64,000 nucleotides of DNA from Xanthomonas sacchari (lineage in GTDB: Bacteria > Pseudomonadota > Gammaproteobacteria > Xanthomonadales > Xanthomonadaceae). This document shows positions 19,657-28,649 of the stretch, one piece after another (position 1 is the stretch's first letter; each line of letters starts with the position of its first letter). Both the position numbers and the translations under genes were made by a program. Under the pieces are notes generated by a model. It searched no databases. It saw only the letters and a list, made by a program, of their open reading frames with translations, and had not been told where the DNA came from. Location of the stretch: contig NZ_CP132343.1 of assembly GCF_040529065.1 (NCBI RefSeq), positions 1,364,001-1,428,000 on the forward strand, in the 5' to 3' direction.

Positions 19657-19682
19657 GCGTCGGCGCAGACAGCTGTAACTCC

Positions 19683-19717
19683 CGACGGGAGAGGCGCAAG
19701 CCTCTCCCGTCGGCGTT
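19683..19717 (+). terminator. Rho-independent terminator of the pil operon
   Basis: CGACGGGAGAGGC and GCCTCTCCCGTCG form a perfect 13-bp stem with a GCAA tetraloop, followed by GCGTTT, 26 bp after the pilQ stop. Confidence 0.85.
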
Positions 19718-19810
19718 TATGCTGCGTGGATGAGGAAATCCTGAATTCGCCGCACGCGGCGTCGGCCGCGCGCTGAACCATTTTCACCGGTGATCGGTCA
19801 GACTGCGCAA

Positions 19811-20830
19811 ATGAACACGTCCTCCTCACCCCTCGATTCCCCGCCGGCCGCGCCCGAGCAGCAGCGCTTGCACGCCGCGTTCGTCGCCCTGCGCGACGGC
19901 CTGTCCCAGACCATCGTCGGCCAGTCGGCGCTGGTGGAACGCCTGCTGATCGCGCTGCTCGCCGACGGCCATCTGCTGGTCGAAGGCGCGCCCGGCCTGG
20001 CCAAGACCACGGCGATCCGCGCCCTGGCCTCACGCCTGGAAGCGGACTTCGCCCGCGTGCAGTTCACGCCCGACCTGCTCCCGGCCGACCTTACCGGCAC
20101 CGAGGTGTGGCGTCCGCAGGAGAGCCGCTTCGAGTTCCTGCCCGGGCCGATCTTCCATCCGATCCTGCTCGCCGACGAAATCAACCGCGCACCGGCCAAG
20201 GTGCAGTCGGCGCTGCTCGAAGCGATGGGCGAGCGCCAGGTGACCGTCGGCCGGCATACCTATGCGCTGCCGAAGCTGTTCCTGGTGATGGCGACGCAGA
20301 ATCCGATCGAGCAGGAAGGCACCTTCCCGCTGCCGGAGGCGCAGTTGGATCGCTTCCTGATGCATGTGCGGATCGGCTATCCGGAGGCGGCCGCGGAAGC
20401 GGAGATCCTGCGCCTGGCCCGCGAGCGCGCTCGCGAGACGCTGGAGTCGGGCGAGGCACCGCCGCCGCGCATGCCGCTGGAAGACGTGTTCGCGGCGCGC
20501 CGCGCGGTGCTGGCGTTGCACATGGCGCCGCCGCTGGAGCGCTATCTGATCGAACTGGTGCTGGCCTCGCGCGACGCCAGCGGCTACGACGCCGCATTGG
20601 CGCGGCGCATCGCCTGGGGGGCAAGCCCGCGCGGCTCGATCGCGCTGGAGCGTTGCGCCCGCGCCCGGGCGTGGCTGGCCGGACGCGACTTCGTCACGCC
20701 CGACGACGTGCGCGCGGTCGCCGCCGATGTGCTGCGCCATCGCGTGCTGCCCAGCTACGAAGCTACCGCCGAAGGCTGGGACGGCGATCGCCTGGTCGCG
20801 GCCCTGTTGGACAAGGTGCCGCCGCCGTGA
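19811..20830 (+). CDS. MoxR family AAA+ ATPase
   Basis: The 339-residue ATPase has Walker A EGAPGLAKTT near residue 62, Walker B HPILLADEINRAP, sensor 1 (ATQNPIEQEGTFPLPEAQLDRF) split here as ATQNPIEQEGT and a C-terminal lid domain. MoxR proteins act as chaperones for metal-containing or multi-subunit complexes, working with VWA-domain proteins. It heads a six-gene cluster with DUF58, DUF4381, two VWA proteins and BatD, as in many Bat (Bacteroides aerotolerance-type) operons. ATG 19811 is preferred; a GTG at 19790 in the same frame would add seven residues. Confidence 0.92.
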   Translation: MNTSSSPLDSPPAAPEQQRLHAAFVALRDGLSQTIVGQSALVERLLIALLADGHLLVEGAPGLAKTTAIRALASRLEADFARVQFTPDLLPADLTGTEVWRPQESRFEFLPGPIFHPILLADEINRAPAKVQSALLEAMGERQVTVGRHTYALPKLFLVMATQNPIEQEGTFPLPEAQLDRFLMHVRIGYPEAAAEAEILRLARERARETLESGEAPPPRMPLEDVFAARRAVLALHMAPPLERYLIELVLASRDASGYDAALARRIAWGASPRGSIALERCARARAWLAGRDFVTPDDVRAVAADVLRHRVLPSYEATAEGWDGDRLVAALLDKVPPP

Positions 20831-20888
20831 GCGGGCGCCGCCAAGCACGGCTGCTGTCCGCCGTCCGCCTGCGCGCGGAGTAACGACG

Positions 20889-21836
20889 ATGGCACCGCAG
20901 CCGACCGCGCCGACCGCGCCGGGCATGCCGCACGCCGCCGCGCCGGCCGAGGCGGGGATTCGCCCCAGCCTGGCCGAGCTGGTGGCCCTGCGCGCGGCGG
21001 TCGCGCGCATTCCACCGCCGCGCCGCGGCCGTCATGGCCTCAGTGGGGCCGCCCCGTCGCCGATGCGTGGGCGCGGCATGGAATACGCCGAATCGCGCGA
21101 GTACGTGGTGGGCGATGACGTGCGGCACATCGATTGGCGGCTGACTGCGCGCAGCGGCCGCACCCACACCAAATTGTTCCAGGCCGAGCGCGAACGGCTC
21201 AGCCTGATCGTCGCCGATACCGCGCCGTCGCTGTACTTCGGCACCCGCGTCCGCTTCAAGTCGGTGCAGGCCGCGCGTGCCGGCGCGGTGGCGGCGTGGG
21301 CGGCGCAGCGACAGGGCGATCGGCTGGCCGCCTTGCGCGGCAGCCGCAGCGAAGCGCCGGTGCCGCCCGCGTCCGGACCGCGCGGCGTGCTGCGTGTGCT
21401 CGATGCGCTGGCACGCTGGTACGCACAGCCGCCGCAGGAAGACGCTGGCCTGGGCATGGCGCTGGATCACGCGGCCAAGCTGCTGCGACCGGGATCGCGC
21501 CTGACCGTGCTGGCCGATCCGGCCAGCGCGCAGGCAGTGCCCGCCGCCCGCTGGGCCGCGCTGGCGCTGCACAACGAAGTGGAGCTGCTGCTGCTTGCCG
21601 ATCCGCTGGAAGTGCAGCCGCCTCGCGCGTCTCTTCCGTTCTGGGCAAGCGGCCGCCGCGTGGAAGTGGATCTGCTGGCGAGCGCCGCGCAGCAGCGCTG
21701 GCGCGCGCAGTTCGTGCAGCCGCTGGAAACCCTGGCCGCGGAACTGCCGGGCCGCGGCGTGCAGGTGCGGGTGCTGTTGAGCGACGCGCCCAGCGAGTCG
21801 TGGTTGCTGCCGGTGCAGCGGGGCGCGACGCCATGA
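20889..21836 (+). CDS. DUF58 domain-containing protein
   Basis: The 315-residue protein carries the DUF58 core: RGRGMEYAESREYVVGDDVR, HIDWRLTARSGRTHTKLFQ and AERERLSLIVADTAPSLYFGT (given in pieces). The C-terminal half is a degenerate VWA-like fold. DUF58 proteins accompany MoxR ATPases, possibly as substrates or adaptors; no activity is proven for the family. A Pro/Ala-rich N-terminus of about 25 residues precedes the domain. It starts 58 bp after moxR and overlaps the next gene by 4 bp, indicating an operon. Confidence 0.9.
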   Translation: MAPQPTAPTAPGMPHAAAPAEAGIRPSLAELVALRAAVARIPPPRRGRHGLSGAAPSPMRGRGMEYAESREYVVGDDVRHIDWRLTARSGRTHTKLFQAERERLSLIVADTAPSLYFGTRVRFKSVQAARAGAVAAWAAQRQGDRLAALRGSRSEAPVPPASGPRGVLRVLDALARWYAQPPQEDAGLGMALDHAAKLLRPGSRLTVLADPASAQAVPAARWAALALHNEVELLLLADPLEVQPPRASLPFWASGRRVEVDLLASAAQQRWRAQFVQPLETLAAELPGRGVQVRVLLSDAPSESWLLPVQRGATP

Positions 21837-22303
21837 GCCCGCAGCAACTTCCCCTGCGCGATGTGCACCTGCCGCCGGCACCGGCGTGGTGGCCGCCCGC
21901 ACCGGGCTGGTGGATGCTGGCGGCCGTGCTGCTGCTGGCGATCGGTGCGGCGCTGTTCGTGTGGTTGCGTCGGCGCCAGCGCGTGCAGCGCTGGCAGCGC
22001 CAGTTCGACGCGGCAACGCGTACGGGCGAACCGCCGGCGCAGGTGGCCGAGGTCTCGGAACTGCTGCGGCGCGCGGCGCAACGCCACGATCCGGCCGCTG
22101 CGGCGCTGCAGGGCGAAGAGTGGTTGCGGTTCCTGGATGGTGGCGACAAACACCAGGCGTTCTCCGCCGGCCCCGGCCGTGTGCTGCTCGACGGCGGCTA
22201 TCGTCCCAGCCTCGACCCGGCACAGGTGGAGGCATTGCTGCCGCTGGCGCGGCGCCGGTTTCTGACGTTGATGGCGGCGACGCGGCGCGGAGGACGGCGA
22301 TGA
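21833..22303 (+). CDS. DUF4381 domain-containing membrane protein
   Basis: The 156-residue protein has the DUF4381 layout: a short N-terminus with PLRDVHLPPAPAWWPPAPGWW, one membrane helix (about residues 28-46), a basic cytoplasmic segment RRRQRVQRWQRQF, and a helical domain ending with SLDPAQVEALLPLARRR. Function is unknown. It lies between DUF58 and VWA genes, with ATGA overlaps on both sides, so it is a translationally coupled member of the Bat-type operon. Confidence 0.88.
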   Translation: MSPQQLPLRDVHLPPAPAWWPPAPGWWMLAAVLLLAIGAALFVWLRRRQRVQRWQRQFDAATRTGEPPAQVAEVSELLRRAAQRHDPAAAALQGEEWLRFLDGGDKHQAFSAGPGRVLLDGGYRPSLDPAQVEALLPLARRRFLTLMAATRRGGRR

Positions 22304-23322
22304 GCCTGTTGCCGTCATCGTTGCAGAGTCTCAGCGACCTGGTGGCCGGTTTCGCCTGGCCCTGGATGTGGCTGGCGGTGCCGCTGCCGTTGCTGGCCAA
22401 CCTGCTGCTGCCGGCGCGGCGCGGCAATGCGCCGGCCTTGCGCGTGCCCTATGGCGAACGCCTGCAGGCCGTGGCCGCCGCGCCGGCGCGCGGCGGATTG
22501 TGGCGTGCCAGCGTGTGGCTGGCATGGCTGGCCTGGTTCTGCCTGTGCGCAGCGGCGGCGCGTCCGCTGCAACTGGGCGAACCCATCATGCCGCCGCAGC
22601 AGGCACGCCAGTTGATGCTGGCGGTGGATCTGTCCGGCAGCATGAGCGAGCCGGACATGACCCTGGGCGGACGCGTGGTCGATCGCCTCACCGCGGCCAA
22701 GGCGGTGCTGGCCGACTTCCTCGACCGCCGCGACGGCGACCGCATCGGCCTGCTGGTGTTCGGCCAGCAGGCCTATGCGCTGACCCCGTTGACCGCCGAT
22801 CTGGCCACGGTGCGCGACCAGTTGCGCGACAGCGTGGTCGGCCTGGCCGGGCGCGAGACCGCGTTGGGCGATGCGATCGCGCTGGCGGTCAAGCGCCTGC
22901 GCGAGCAGAAGCAGGGCGAGCGCGTGCTGATCGTGCTCACCGACGGCGTCAACACCGCCGGCGTGCTCGACCCGCTGAAGGCCGCGGAACTGGCCAAGGC
23001 CGAACACGTGCGCGTGTACACCATCGCCTTCGGCGGCGATGGCGGCATGTCCCTGTTCGGCCTGCCCATCCCCGGCAGCGGCGGCGACGACCAGGTCGAC
23101 GAGGACACGCTGCGCAAGATCGCGCAGGACACCGGCGGGCGCTTCTTCCGCGCCCGCGACACCGCCGAGCTGGCGTCGATCTACGCCGAACTGGACCGGC
23201 TCGAGCCGGTGCGTTCGGCCGGTCCGGCGGTGCGGCCGCGGATCGAACGCTACGCCTGGCCGTTGGCCGCGGCGCTGGTCCTGGCATTGCTGTCCTTCAT
23301 CTGGCCCTGGAGGCGGCAATGA
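22300..23322 (+). CDS. VWA domain-containing membrane protein (BatA-like)
   Basis: The 340-residue protein has two N-terminal membrane helices (about residues 17-37 and 68-86), a VWA domain with a complete metal-ion site (DLSGSMS near residue 109, a conserved Thr, and LTDGVNTAG), and a C-terminal membrane helix. The site should bind Mg2+ and a partner Asp/Glu. BatA-type proteins face the periplasm and are implicated in envelope stress or aerotolerance. The gene overlaps both neighbours by 4 bp. Confidence 0.92.
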   Translation: MSLLPSSLQSLSDLVAGFAWPWMWLAVPLPLLANLLLPARRGNAPALRVPYGERLQAVAAAPARGGLWRASVWLAWLAWFCLCAAAARPLQLGEPIMPPQQARQLMLAVDLSGSMSEPDMTLGGRVVDRLTAAKAVLADFLDRRDGDRIGLLVFGQQAYALTPLTADLATVRDQLRDSVVGLAGRETALGDAIALAVKRLREQKQGERVLIVLTDGVNTAGVLDPLKAAELAKAEHVRVYTIAFGGDGGMSLFGLPIPGSGGDDQVDEDTLRKIAQDTGGRFFRARDTAELASIYAELDRLEPVRSAGPAVRPRIERYAWPLAAALVLALLSFIWPWRRQ

Positions 23323-25169
23323 CCCGCGTGGCGGAGTTCCTCCAGGCCCTGCATCTGCTGCGCCCGGAGTGGTTGTGGGCGCTGCTGTTGCTGCCGCTGC
23401 TGGCGTGGAGCTGGTGGCGGCGGCGCCGGCGCCGCGACATCTGGCGGCGCACGGTGGATTCGCATCTGCTGCCGCACCTGCTGGCGCGCGGCGATGCCAA
23501 GGGCCGCGCCGGCCTGTTGCTGGGCGCGCTGGGGTATGCGCTGGCCGTGTTGGCGCTGGCCGGGCCGAGTTGGCGGCAGGAACAGCAGCCGCTGTGGCAG
23601 GCGCGCACGCCCCTGGTGATCGCGCTGGATCTGTCCGCGCAGATCGACGCGCGCGACCTGCCGCCGTCGCGGCTGCTGCAGGCACGGGCCAAGCTGGCGC
23701 GGCTGCTGCACGAGCGCGCCGGTGGCGAAGTGGCGCTGGTGGCCTACGCTGGCGAGCCGTATACGGTGGCGCCGCTGACCGACGATGCGGCGAACGTGGG
23801 CCTGTTTCTGGACGCGTTGTCGCCGCAGGTGATGCCGGTGGCGGGGCAGCGCACCGACCTGGCGATCGACTGGGCGGCGCAGTTGCTGCGCCAGGCCGGC
23901 TTCTCCCGCGGCGACATCCTGGTGCTCAGCGACCAGGCCGATGCGCAGGCGCAACAGGCGGCGGCGCGTGCGGCCGGGCAGGGCTATCACGTGTCCGCGT
24001 TGGGATTGGGGACCGCGCAGGGCGCCGCCTACCGCGACGACCAGGGCCGGCTCGCGCACGCACAACTGGATGCGGGCGCGTTGCGCGCGCTGGCGGCGGC
24101 CGGCACCGGTCGCTACGCCGGGCTGACGCCCGACGAGACGGATCTGCGCGCGCTTGGCGTGCTGCGGCCGCAGGAAGAGGATGCGACGGCCGCCGACGAA
24201 AGCCATGGCCGGGTCTGGCTGGACCAGGGCTACTGGCTGCTGCCGCCGCTGATGCTGCTGGCATTGCTCGCGTTCCGCCGTCGCGGTGGGGCGGCGGTGC
24301 TGCTGCTGGTGCTGGCGCCGCTGGCGATGCCGCTCCCGGTGCATGCGCAGGCACCGGCGCCGCCACAGATCCCGACGCCGCCACCCGGTCCTGTCGCAGG
24401 CGGGTTGTGGAAACGTGCCGACCAGATCCGCCAGCAACGGCTGGACGCGGGCGTGCAGGCCTATCGCAAGGGCGATTTCGCCGCCGCGCAGCAGCAGTTC
24501 GAAGGCATCGACAGCGACGCCGGCTGGTACAACCTCGGCAATGCGCTGGCGCGCCAGGGCCGCTACGACGAGGCGATCGACGCCTACGACAAGGCGCTGA
24601 AGCTGCATCCGCAGATGGCCGATGCGATCGCCAACCGTGCGGCGGTGGAGGCGGCGCGCAAGCGGCAGTCGTCGCAGAACTCCAAATCCGGCCAGCAGGG
24701 CAAGGACGGGCAGCAGCAGAAGGGCGGGCAGTCGCAGAACGGTCAGCAACAGAGCGGCCAGCAGCAAAACGGCCAGCAACAGTCGGGTCAACAGCAGAAC
24801 GGTGCGCAGAAGGACCAGCAGCAGAAGGACGGGCAGCAACAGAACGGCCAGCAGCGGGACGGCCAGCAGGGACGCAATGGCGCCAAGGACGCGCAGCAGG
24901 CGCCGCCGAAGCCCGGCGATGCGCAGGCGCAACAACAGGCCGATGCGGCGCAGCGCCAGCAGATGCAGCAGGCGATGGCGCAGCAAGGCGGCGCCGACAA
25001 GCAGGCTGCCGAACGCGCCGCTGCCGCCGCCAACGAGACGCCGCAGCAGCGCGAGCAGCGCCAGGCGGTGGAGGCATGGTTGCGGCGGGTGCCGGACGAT
25101 CCGGGCAATCTGCTGCGCGCCAAATTCAGGCTGGAACACGAACGCAGGCAGCGGGAACAAGAACCATGA
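23319..25169 (+). CDS. VWA and TPR domain protein (BatB-BatC fusion)
   Basis: The 616-residue protein joins a BatB-like VWA module (two N-terminal helices, VWA around residues 100-270, a helix near 310) to a BatC-like TPR module (residues 375-450: YNLGNALARQGRYDEAIDAY). A Gln/Asn/Gly/Lys low-complexity stretch (about 455-545) and a short C-terminal helix follow. The VWA metal site is degenerate: DLSAQ replaces DxSxS near residue 105, so metal-dependent binding is doubtful, in contrast with the intact site in the preceding VWA protein. The fusion of BatB and BatC is common in Proteobacteria. Both ends overlap neighbours by 4 bp. Confidence 0.9.
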   Translation: MTRVAEFLQALHLLRPEWLWALLLLPLLAWSWWRRRRRRDIWRRTVDSHLLPHLLARGDAKGRAGLLLGALGYALAVLALAGPSWRQEQQPLWQARTPLVIALDLSAQIDARDLPPSRLLQARAKLARLLHERAGGEVALVAYAGEPYTVAPLTDDAANVGLFLDALSPQVMPVAGQRTDLAIDWAAQLLRQAGFSRGDILVLSDQADAQAQQAAARAAGQGYHVSALGLGTAQGAAYRDDQGRLAHAQLDAGALRALAAAGTGRYAGLTPDETDLRALGVLRPQEEDATAADESHGRVWLDQGYWLLPPLMLLALLAFRRRGGAAVLLLVLAPLAMPLPVHAQAPAPPQIPTPPPGPVAGGLWKRADQIRQQRLDAGVQAYRKGDFAAAQQQFEGIDSDAGWYNLGNALARQGRYDEAIDAYDKALKLHPQMADAIANRAAVEAARKRQSSQNSKSGQQGKDGQQQKGGQSQNGQQQSGQQQNGQQQSGQQQNGAQKDQQQKDGQQQNGQQRDGQQGRNGAKDAQQAPPKPGDAQAQQQADAAQRQQMQQAMAQQGGADKQAAERAAAAANETPQQREQRQAVEAWLRRVPDDPGNLLRAKFRLEHERRQREQEP

Positions 25170-26926
25170 TCCACTTCAGGCGACTCGGCCAGGGGACACG
25201 GCTGTGCGCGGTGCTGATGGTAGCGGCCGCGCTGCTGCTGGCGCTGCCGGCGGGTGCGGCCACGCGCGCGTGGCTGGACCGCGACAACGTCGGCGCCGGC
25301 GAGGGCGTGACCCTCAACATCGAGACCGACCAGGGCGTGGCCACGCCGGACTACACGCCGTTGCGCGCGGATTTCGCGCTCAGCAACGAGGTCAAGAGCC
25401 GGCAGATGCAGATCGTCAACGGCGCGGTCTCGGCGAAATCCTTGTTCGGCGTGATGCTGACCCCGCGCGACACCGGCACCCTGGAGATCCCGTCGCTGCA
25501 GGTCGGCAACGAGCGCACCGCGCCACTGCGGCTGGAAGTCGCTGCGGCCAGTGCCGCGGTGCCGGCCACCACCAATGCCGATGTGCCGGCGCAGGTAGCC
25601 AATGCCGATGTGTTCGTGCAGACCGTCGTCGACGATGCAAAGCCGTATGTGCAGCAGAGCGTGGGCGTGGTGGTGCGGTTGTATCTCGGCGTGCCGCTGA
25701 GTTCGGGCGAGCTCGACCTGGATGCGCCGGCCGGGGCGTCGCTGCAGCGCGTCGGCGACGACATCCAGAATCGTCGCCAGATCGACGGACGCATGTATAC
25801 GGTGATCGAGCGGCACTACCTGCTGGTCCCCGAACGCAGCGGCACGCTGCTGTTGCCGGGGGCGCGATTCAACGGACGCGGCCCCACCGGCTTCTTCGAC
25901 GACTACTTCGGCCGCGGCGGCGAACTCAATGCGCGCGGCACTGCGCAGACCCTGCAGGTACGCGCGCAGCCGGCCAATGCGCCGCAGCCCTGGCTGCCGC
26001 TGCACGAACTGCGCCTGCGCTACACCGCCACGCCGCAGCGTGCCAAGGCCGGGGAGGCTGCCGACATCGTGGTCGAGGCCACCGCACGCGGCGCGACGCA
26101 GGCGCAGTTCCCCGAACTGCCCACGCCCAGCGTCGATGGCGCGCAGGTGTTCGCGGAGCCGCCGCAGGTACAGGAACGCTTCGTCGACGGCGGCCCGCAG
26201 GTGACCGTCACCCGCCGTTACTCGATCGTGCCGCAGGCGGCCGGCCCGCTGCTGGTGCGCGGCCTGCGCATGCCCTGGTGGGACGTCGGCGCCGGCGCGG
26301 CGCGCGAGGCCAGCCTGCCGGACCTGACCCTGCAGGTGCAGCCCGGACAGGGCGTGCCCGCGCCGGCCCCGGCGCCGGTCAGCCCGGCGGCGCCGACGCT
26401 GAGCGTGGTTCCTGCCGACACCGCGGTGACGCCGACGCACACACTGCAGGGGCGGCTTGCCTCCTTGCCGCTGTGGATGGGGTTGGCCGTGGGCTTCGCG
26501 GTGCTGTGGCTGGTGACCCTTGTCTGGGCCTGGCGCCGCGTGCGCCACTCGCGCGCCGTCGCGGCACTGCCGGCCACGACGGGCAATGCGGCGCCTGGCG
26601 CGACATCGACGCCTGCGCGTGCACGCGCCGCACTGCCGGAACTGCGCAAGGCGCTGGACAGCGGCGGACTCGACGAGGTCGCGGCGATCCTGTGCGCGCA
26701 GGCCGGCGTCGCCGACCTGGATATGGTGGTGCAGCGTCTTGACGATCCGGCGCAGCGCGACGCCGTCCTGCGTATGCAGCACGCGCGCTGGGGCAGTGGC
26801 GGCGATGTGGCCGGTGCGCGTGCTGCGTTGCGCGCGGCGTTCGCGTCCGGTCCACGCTGGCGCGTCGCAACGCGCGGCGCGGCCGCAGACGATCTGCCGC
26901 CGCTGTATCCGAGGCGCAACGCCTGA
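25166..26926 (+). CDS. BatD family protein
   Basis: The 586-residue protein has a signal peptide (cleavage after PAGAATR region), several beta-sandwich repeats typical of BatD/DUF oxygen-tolerance proteins (ADFALSNEVKSRQMQIVNG, VFVQTVVDDAKPYVQQSVGV, YTVIERHYLLVPERSGTL), a membrane helix near residues 430-452 and a cytoplasmic tail of about 130 residues. It is the last gene of the moxR-bat operon and overlaps the VWA/TPR gene by 4 bp. BatD is thought to work in the periplasm with the VWA proteins; its molecular activity is unknown. Confidence 0.88.
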   Translation: MIHFRRLGQGTRLCAVLMVAAALLLALPAGAATRAWLDRDNVGAGEGVTLNIETDQGVATPDYTPLRADFALSNEVKSRQMQIVNGAVSAKSLFGVMLTPRDTGTLEIPSLQVGNERTAPLRLEVAAASAAVPATTNADVPAQVANADVFVQTVVDDAKPYVQQSVGVVVRLYLGVPLSSGELDLDAPAGASLQRVGDDIQNRRQIDGRMYTVIERHYLLVPERSGTLLLPGARFNGRGPTGFFDDYFGRGGELNARGTAQTLQVRAQPANAPQPWLPLHELRLRYTATPQRAKAGEAADIVVEATARGATQAQFPELPTPSVDGAQVFAEPPQVQERFVDGGPQVTVTRRYSIVPQAAGPLLVRGLRMPWWDVGAGAAREASLPDLTLQVQPGQGVPAPAPAPVSPAAPTLSVVPADTAVTPTHTLQGRLASLPLWMGLAVGFAVLWLVTLVWAWRRVRHSRAVAALPATTGNAAPGATSTPARARAALPELRKALDSGGLDEVAAILCAQAGVADLDMVVQRLDDPAQRDAVLRMQHARWGSGGDVAGARAALRAAFASGPRWRVATRGAAADDLPPLYPRRNA

Positions 26927-27122
26927 GCCGGCGGGGGGCTCGCCAGCCAGCCGTCCGATGACGCGATGGCGCGCGGTGCGGTTCGCCAGCCTCGGCAAGC
27001 CTCACGTTGTCGGCGCCCCTTGGCAAGCCGAGGCACCCGCAGCGCAGCCTGTGTCAGCGTGTGTTGGTCGATGTCTGCTCACGGTTTGTTAAGCTGAGTG
27101 CCTCTCCTCGCAAGGCGTACTC

Positions 27123-28412
27123 ATGACCGACACCCCCGTGAAGGCCGAAACCGGCATGCCGTTGCACTGGAAAATGGCGATCGGCTTCGTCCTCGGGCTG
27201 GTGCTGGGCCTGGCGGTGCACATGAGCGTGGGCGGCGACGCGGCCTGGGTGCAGGCGCTGACCAAGTACCTCACCACGCCGTTCTCCAAGCTGTTCCTCA
27301 GCCTGATCTTCATGCTGATCGTGCCGCTGCTGTTCTCGGCGCTGGTGATGGGCATTTCGGAGATGGGCGACATCCGTGCGCTTGGGCGTATCGGCTGGAA
27401 GACTCTGGGCTACACGGTGGTGCTGTCCGGTGTGGCGGTGCTGCTGGGCCTGGTGCTGGTCAACGTGCTCAAGCCCGGCATCGGCGTGGATCGCGAACTG
27501 GCGCAGCAGTTGCTGCAGCAGAACGTGGAGCGCACCGCGCAGATCGTCGACCAGAGCAAGCACCAGCCGCACGGCATGGACATGCTCTTGTCCATCGTGC
27601 CCGACAACGTGGTCGCAGCCGCCTCCAGCAATGGCGCGATCCTGTCGCTGATGTTCTTCGCGGTGATGTTCGGCGTGGGCATGGTGCTCAGCGAAGACGC
27701 CAAGGTGGCGACGCTGCGACGCGGCATCGAGGGCGTGTTCGAGATCTCGATGACCCTGATCGGGCTGGTGATCCGCCTGGCGCCGTATGCGGTGGCCTGC
27801 TTCATGTTCAACCTGGCGGCGCTGTTCGGCTTCGAGCTGCTGGTGCGGCTGGGCGCCTACGTGGGCGTGGTGGTGCTGGCGCTGGGCCTGCACATGGTGG
27901 TGAGCTACGGCGTGGCGGTGCGCCTGGCCGGGCGCTCGCCGCTGTGGTTCTTCCGCGCCACCCGCGAGGCGACGGTGATGGCGTTTTCCACCGCGTCCAG
28001 CAACGCCACCCTGCCGACCGCGCTGCGCGTGGCCGACCAGATGGGGCTGCCGCACAAGGTGTCGCGGTTCGTGCTCACCGTCGGCGCCACCGCCAACCAG
28101 AACGGCACTGCGCTGTTCGAGGGCGTGACGGTGATCTTCCTGGCCCAGTTCTTCGGCGTGGAGCTGAGCATCGCGCAGCAGTGCATGGTGATGCTGGTGT
28201 GCATCCTCGGCGGCATCGGCACTGCGGGCGTCCCGTCCGGCTCGCTGCCGGTGGTGGCGCTGATCTGCGCGATGGTCGGGGTGGACCCGGTCGGCATCGG
28301 CATGATCCTGGGCGTCAACCATTTCCTGGACATGTGCCGCACCGCGCTGAACGTGACCGGCGACCTGGCCCTGACCACGATGGTAGCCAAGGGCGAGGAT
28401 GGCGGGGATTAG
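27123..28412 (+). CDS. Dicarboxylate/amino acid:cation symporter (DAACS family)
   Basis: The 429-residue membrane protein belongs to the DctA/GltP family. The substrate and sodium/proton sites are recognisable: a serine-rich hairpin FSTASSNATLPT, the TANQNGTALFEG motif, the second hairpin GTAGVPSGSLPVV, and DMCRTALNVTGD near the C-terminus with the Arg that sets acidic substrate preference. Substrate (C4-dicarboxylate or glutamate/aspartate) cannot be decided. The C-terminal residues GGD and the stop TAG lie within the first unit of a GGGGATT array, so the repeat contributes to the coding end. The gene stands alone. Confidence 0.9.
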   Translation: MTDTPVKAETGMPLHWKMAIGFVLGLVLGLAVHMSVGGDAAWVQALTKYLTTPFSKLFLSLIFMLIVPLLFSALVMGISEMGDIRALGRIGWKTLGYTVVLSGVAVLLGLVLVNVLKPGIGVDRELAQQLLQQNVERTAQIVDQSKHQPHGMDMLLSIVPDNVVAAASSNGAILSLMFFAVMFGVGMVLSEDAKVATLRRGIEGVFEISMTLIGLVIRLAPYAVACFMFNLAALFGFELLVRLGAYVGVVVLALGLHMVVSYGVAVRLAGRSPLWFFRATREATVMAFSTASSNATLPTALRVADQMGLPHKVSRFVLTVGATANQNGTALFEGVTVIFLAQFFGVELSIAQQCMVMLVCILGGIGTAGVPSGSLPVVALICAMVGVDPVGIGMILGVNHFLDMCRTALNVTGDLALTTMVAKGEDGGD

Positions 28413-28433
28413 GGAGTCGGGATTCGGGATTGG
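28404..28433 (+). repeat. GGGATT array, left arm of a second composite repeat
   Basis: Four units of GGGATT/GGGAGT type, overlapping the last codons of the symporter gene. The complementary arm is at 28565-28596, with REP copy C between. Confidence 0.8.
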
Positions 28434-28469
28434 TGAAGGCGGCAGTGTCGCCGCCTGACGGGCCAGGCG

Positions 28470-28535
28470 TGGGAGCGGCTTCAGCCGCGATGGGCTTCCT
28501 GGTGAACGTCTGTCGCGGCTGAAGCCGCTCCTACG
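28470..28535. repeat. REP-like palindrome, copy C
   Basis: GGGAGCGGCTTCAGCCGCGA and TCGCGGCTGAAGCCGCTCC flank a 22-bp spacer. It has the same hairpin as copies A and E and lies between opposed 7-bp arrays. Confidence 0.85.
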
Positions 28536-28564
28536 TCATCTGAGGTCTAAAGCCGGTGACGCTA

Positions 28565-28596
28565 CCAATCCCTAATCCCCAATCCCCAATCCCCGC
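28565..28596 (-). repeat. AATCCCC array, right arm of the second composite repeat
   Basis: Four units of CCAATCC/CCTAATC type, reverse complementary to 28404-28433, ending 53 bp before the tkt start. Confidence 0.8.
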
Positions 28597-28649
28597 CTGT
28601 GGGACAATAGTGGGCCCGACGCCACGCGCCCGCTTCCGACAGATCCCTC

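Noticed and set aside
23039-25165. Long + strand open frame upstream of BatD, in the same frame and overlapping the VWA genes
   Set aside because: Only the part from 25166 has a ribosome-binding context, signal peptide and BatD similarity; the upstream part is an alternative frame of the two VWA genes.
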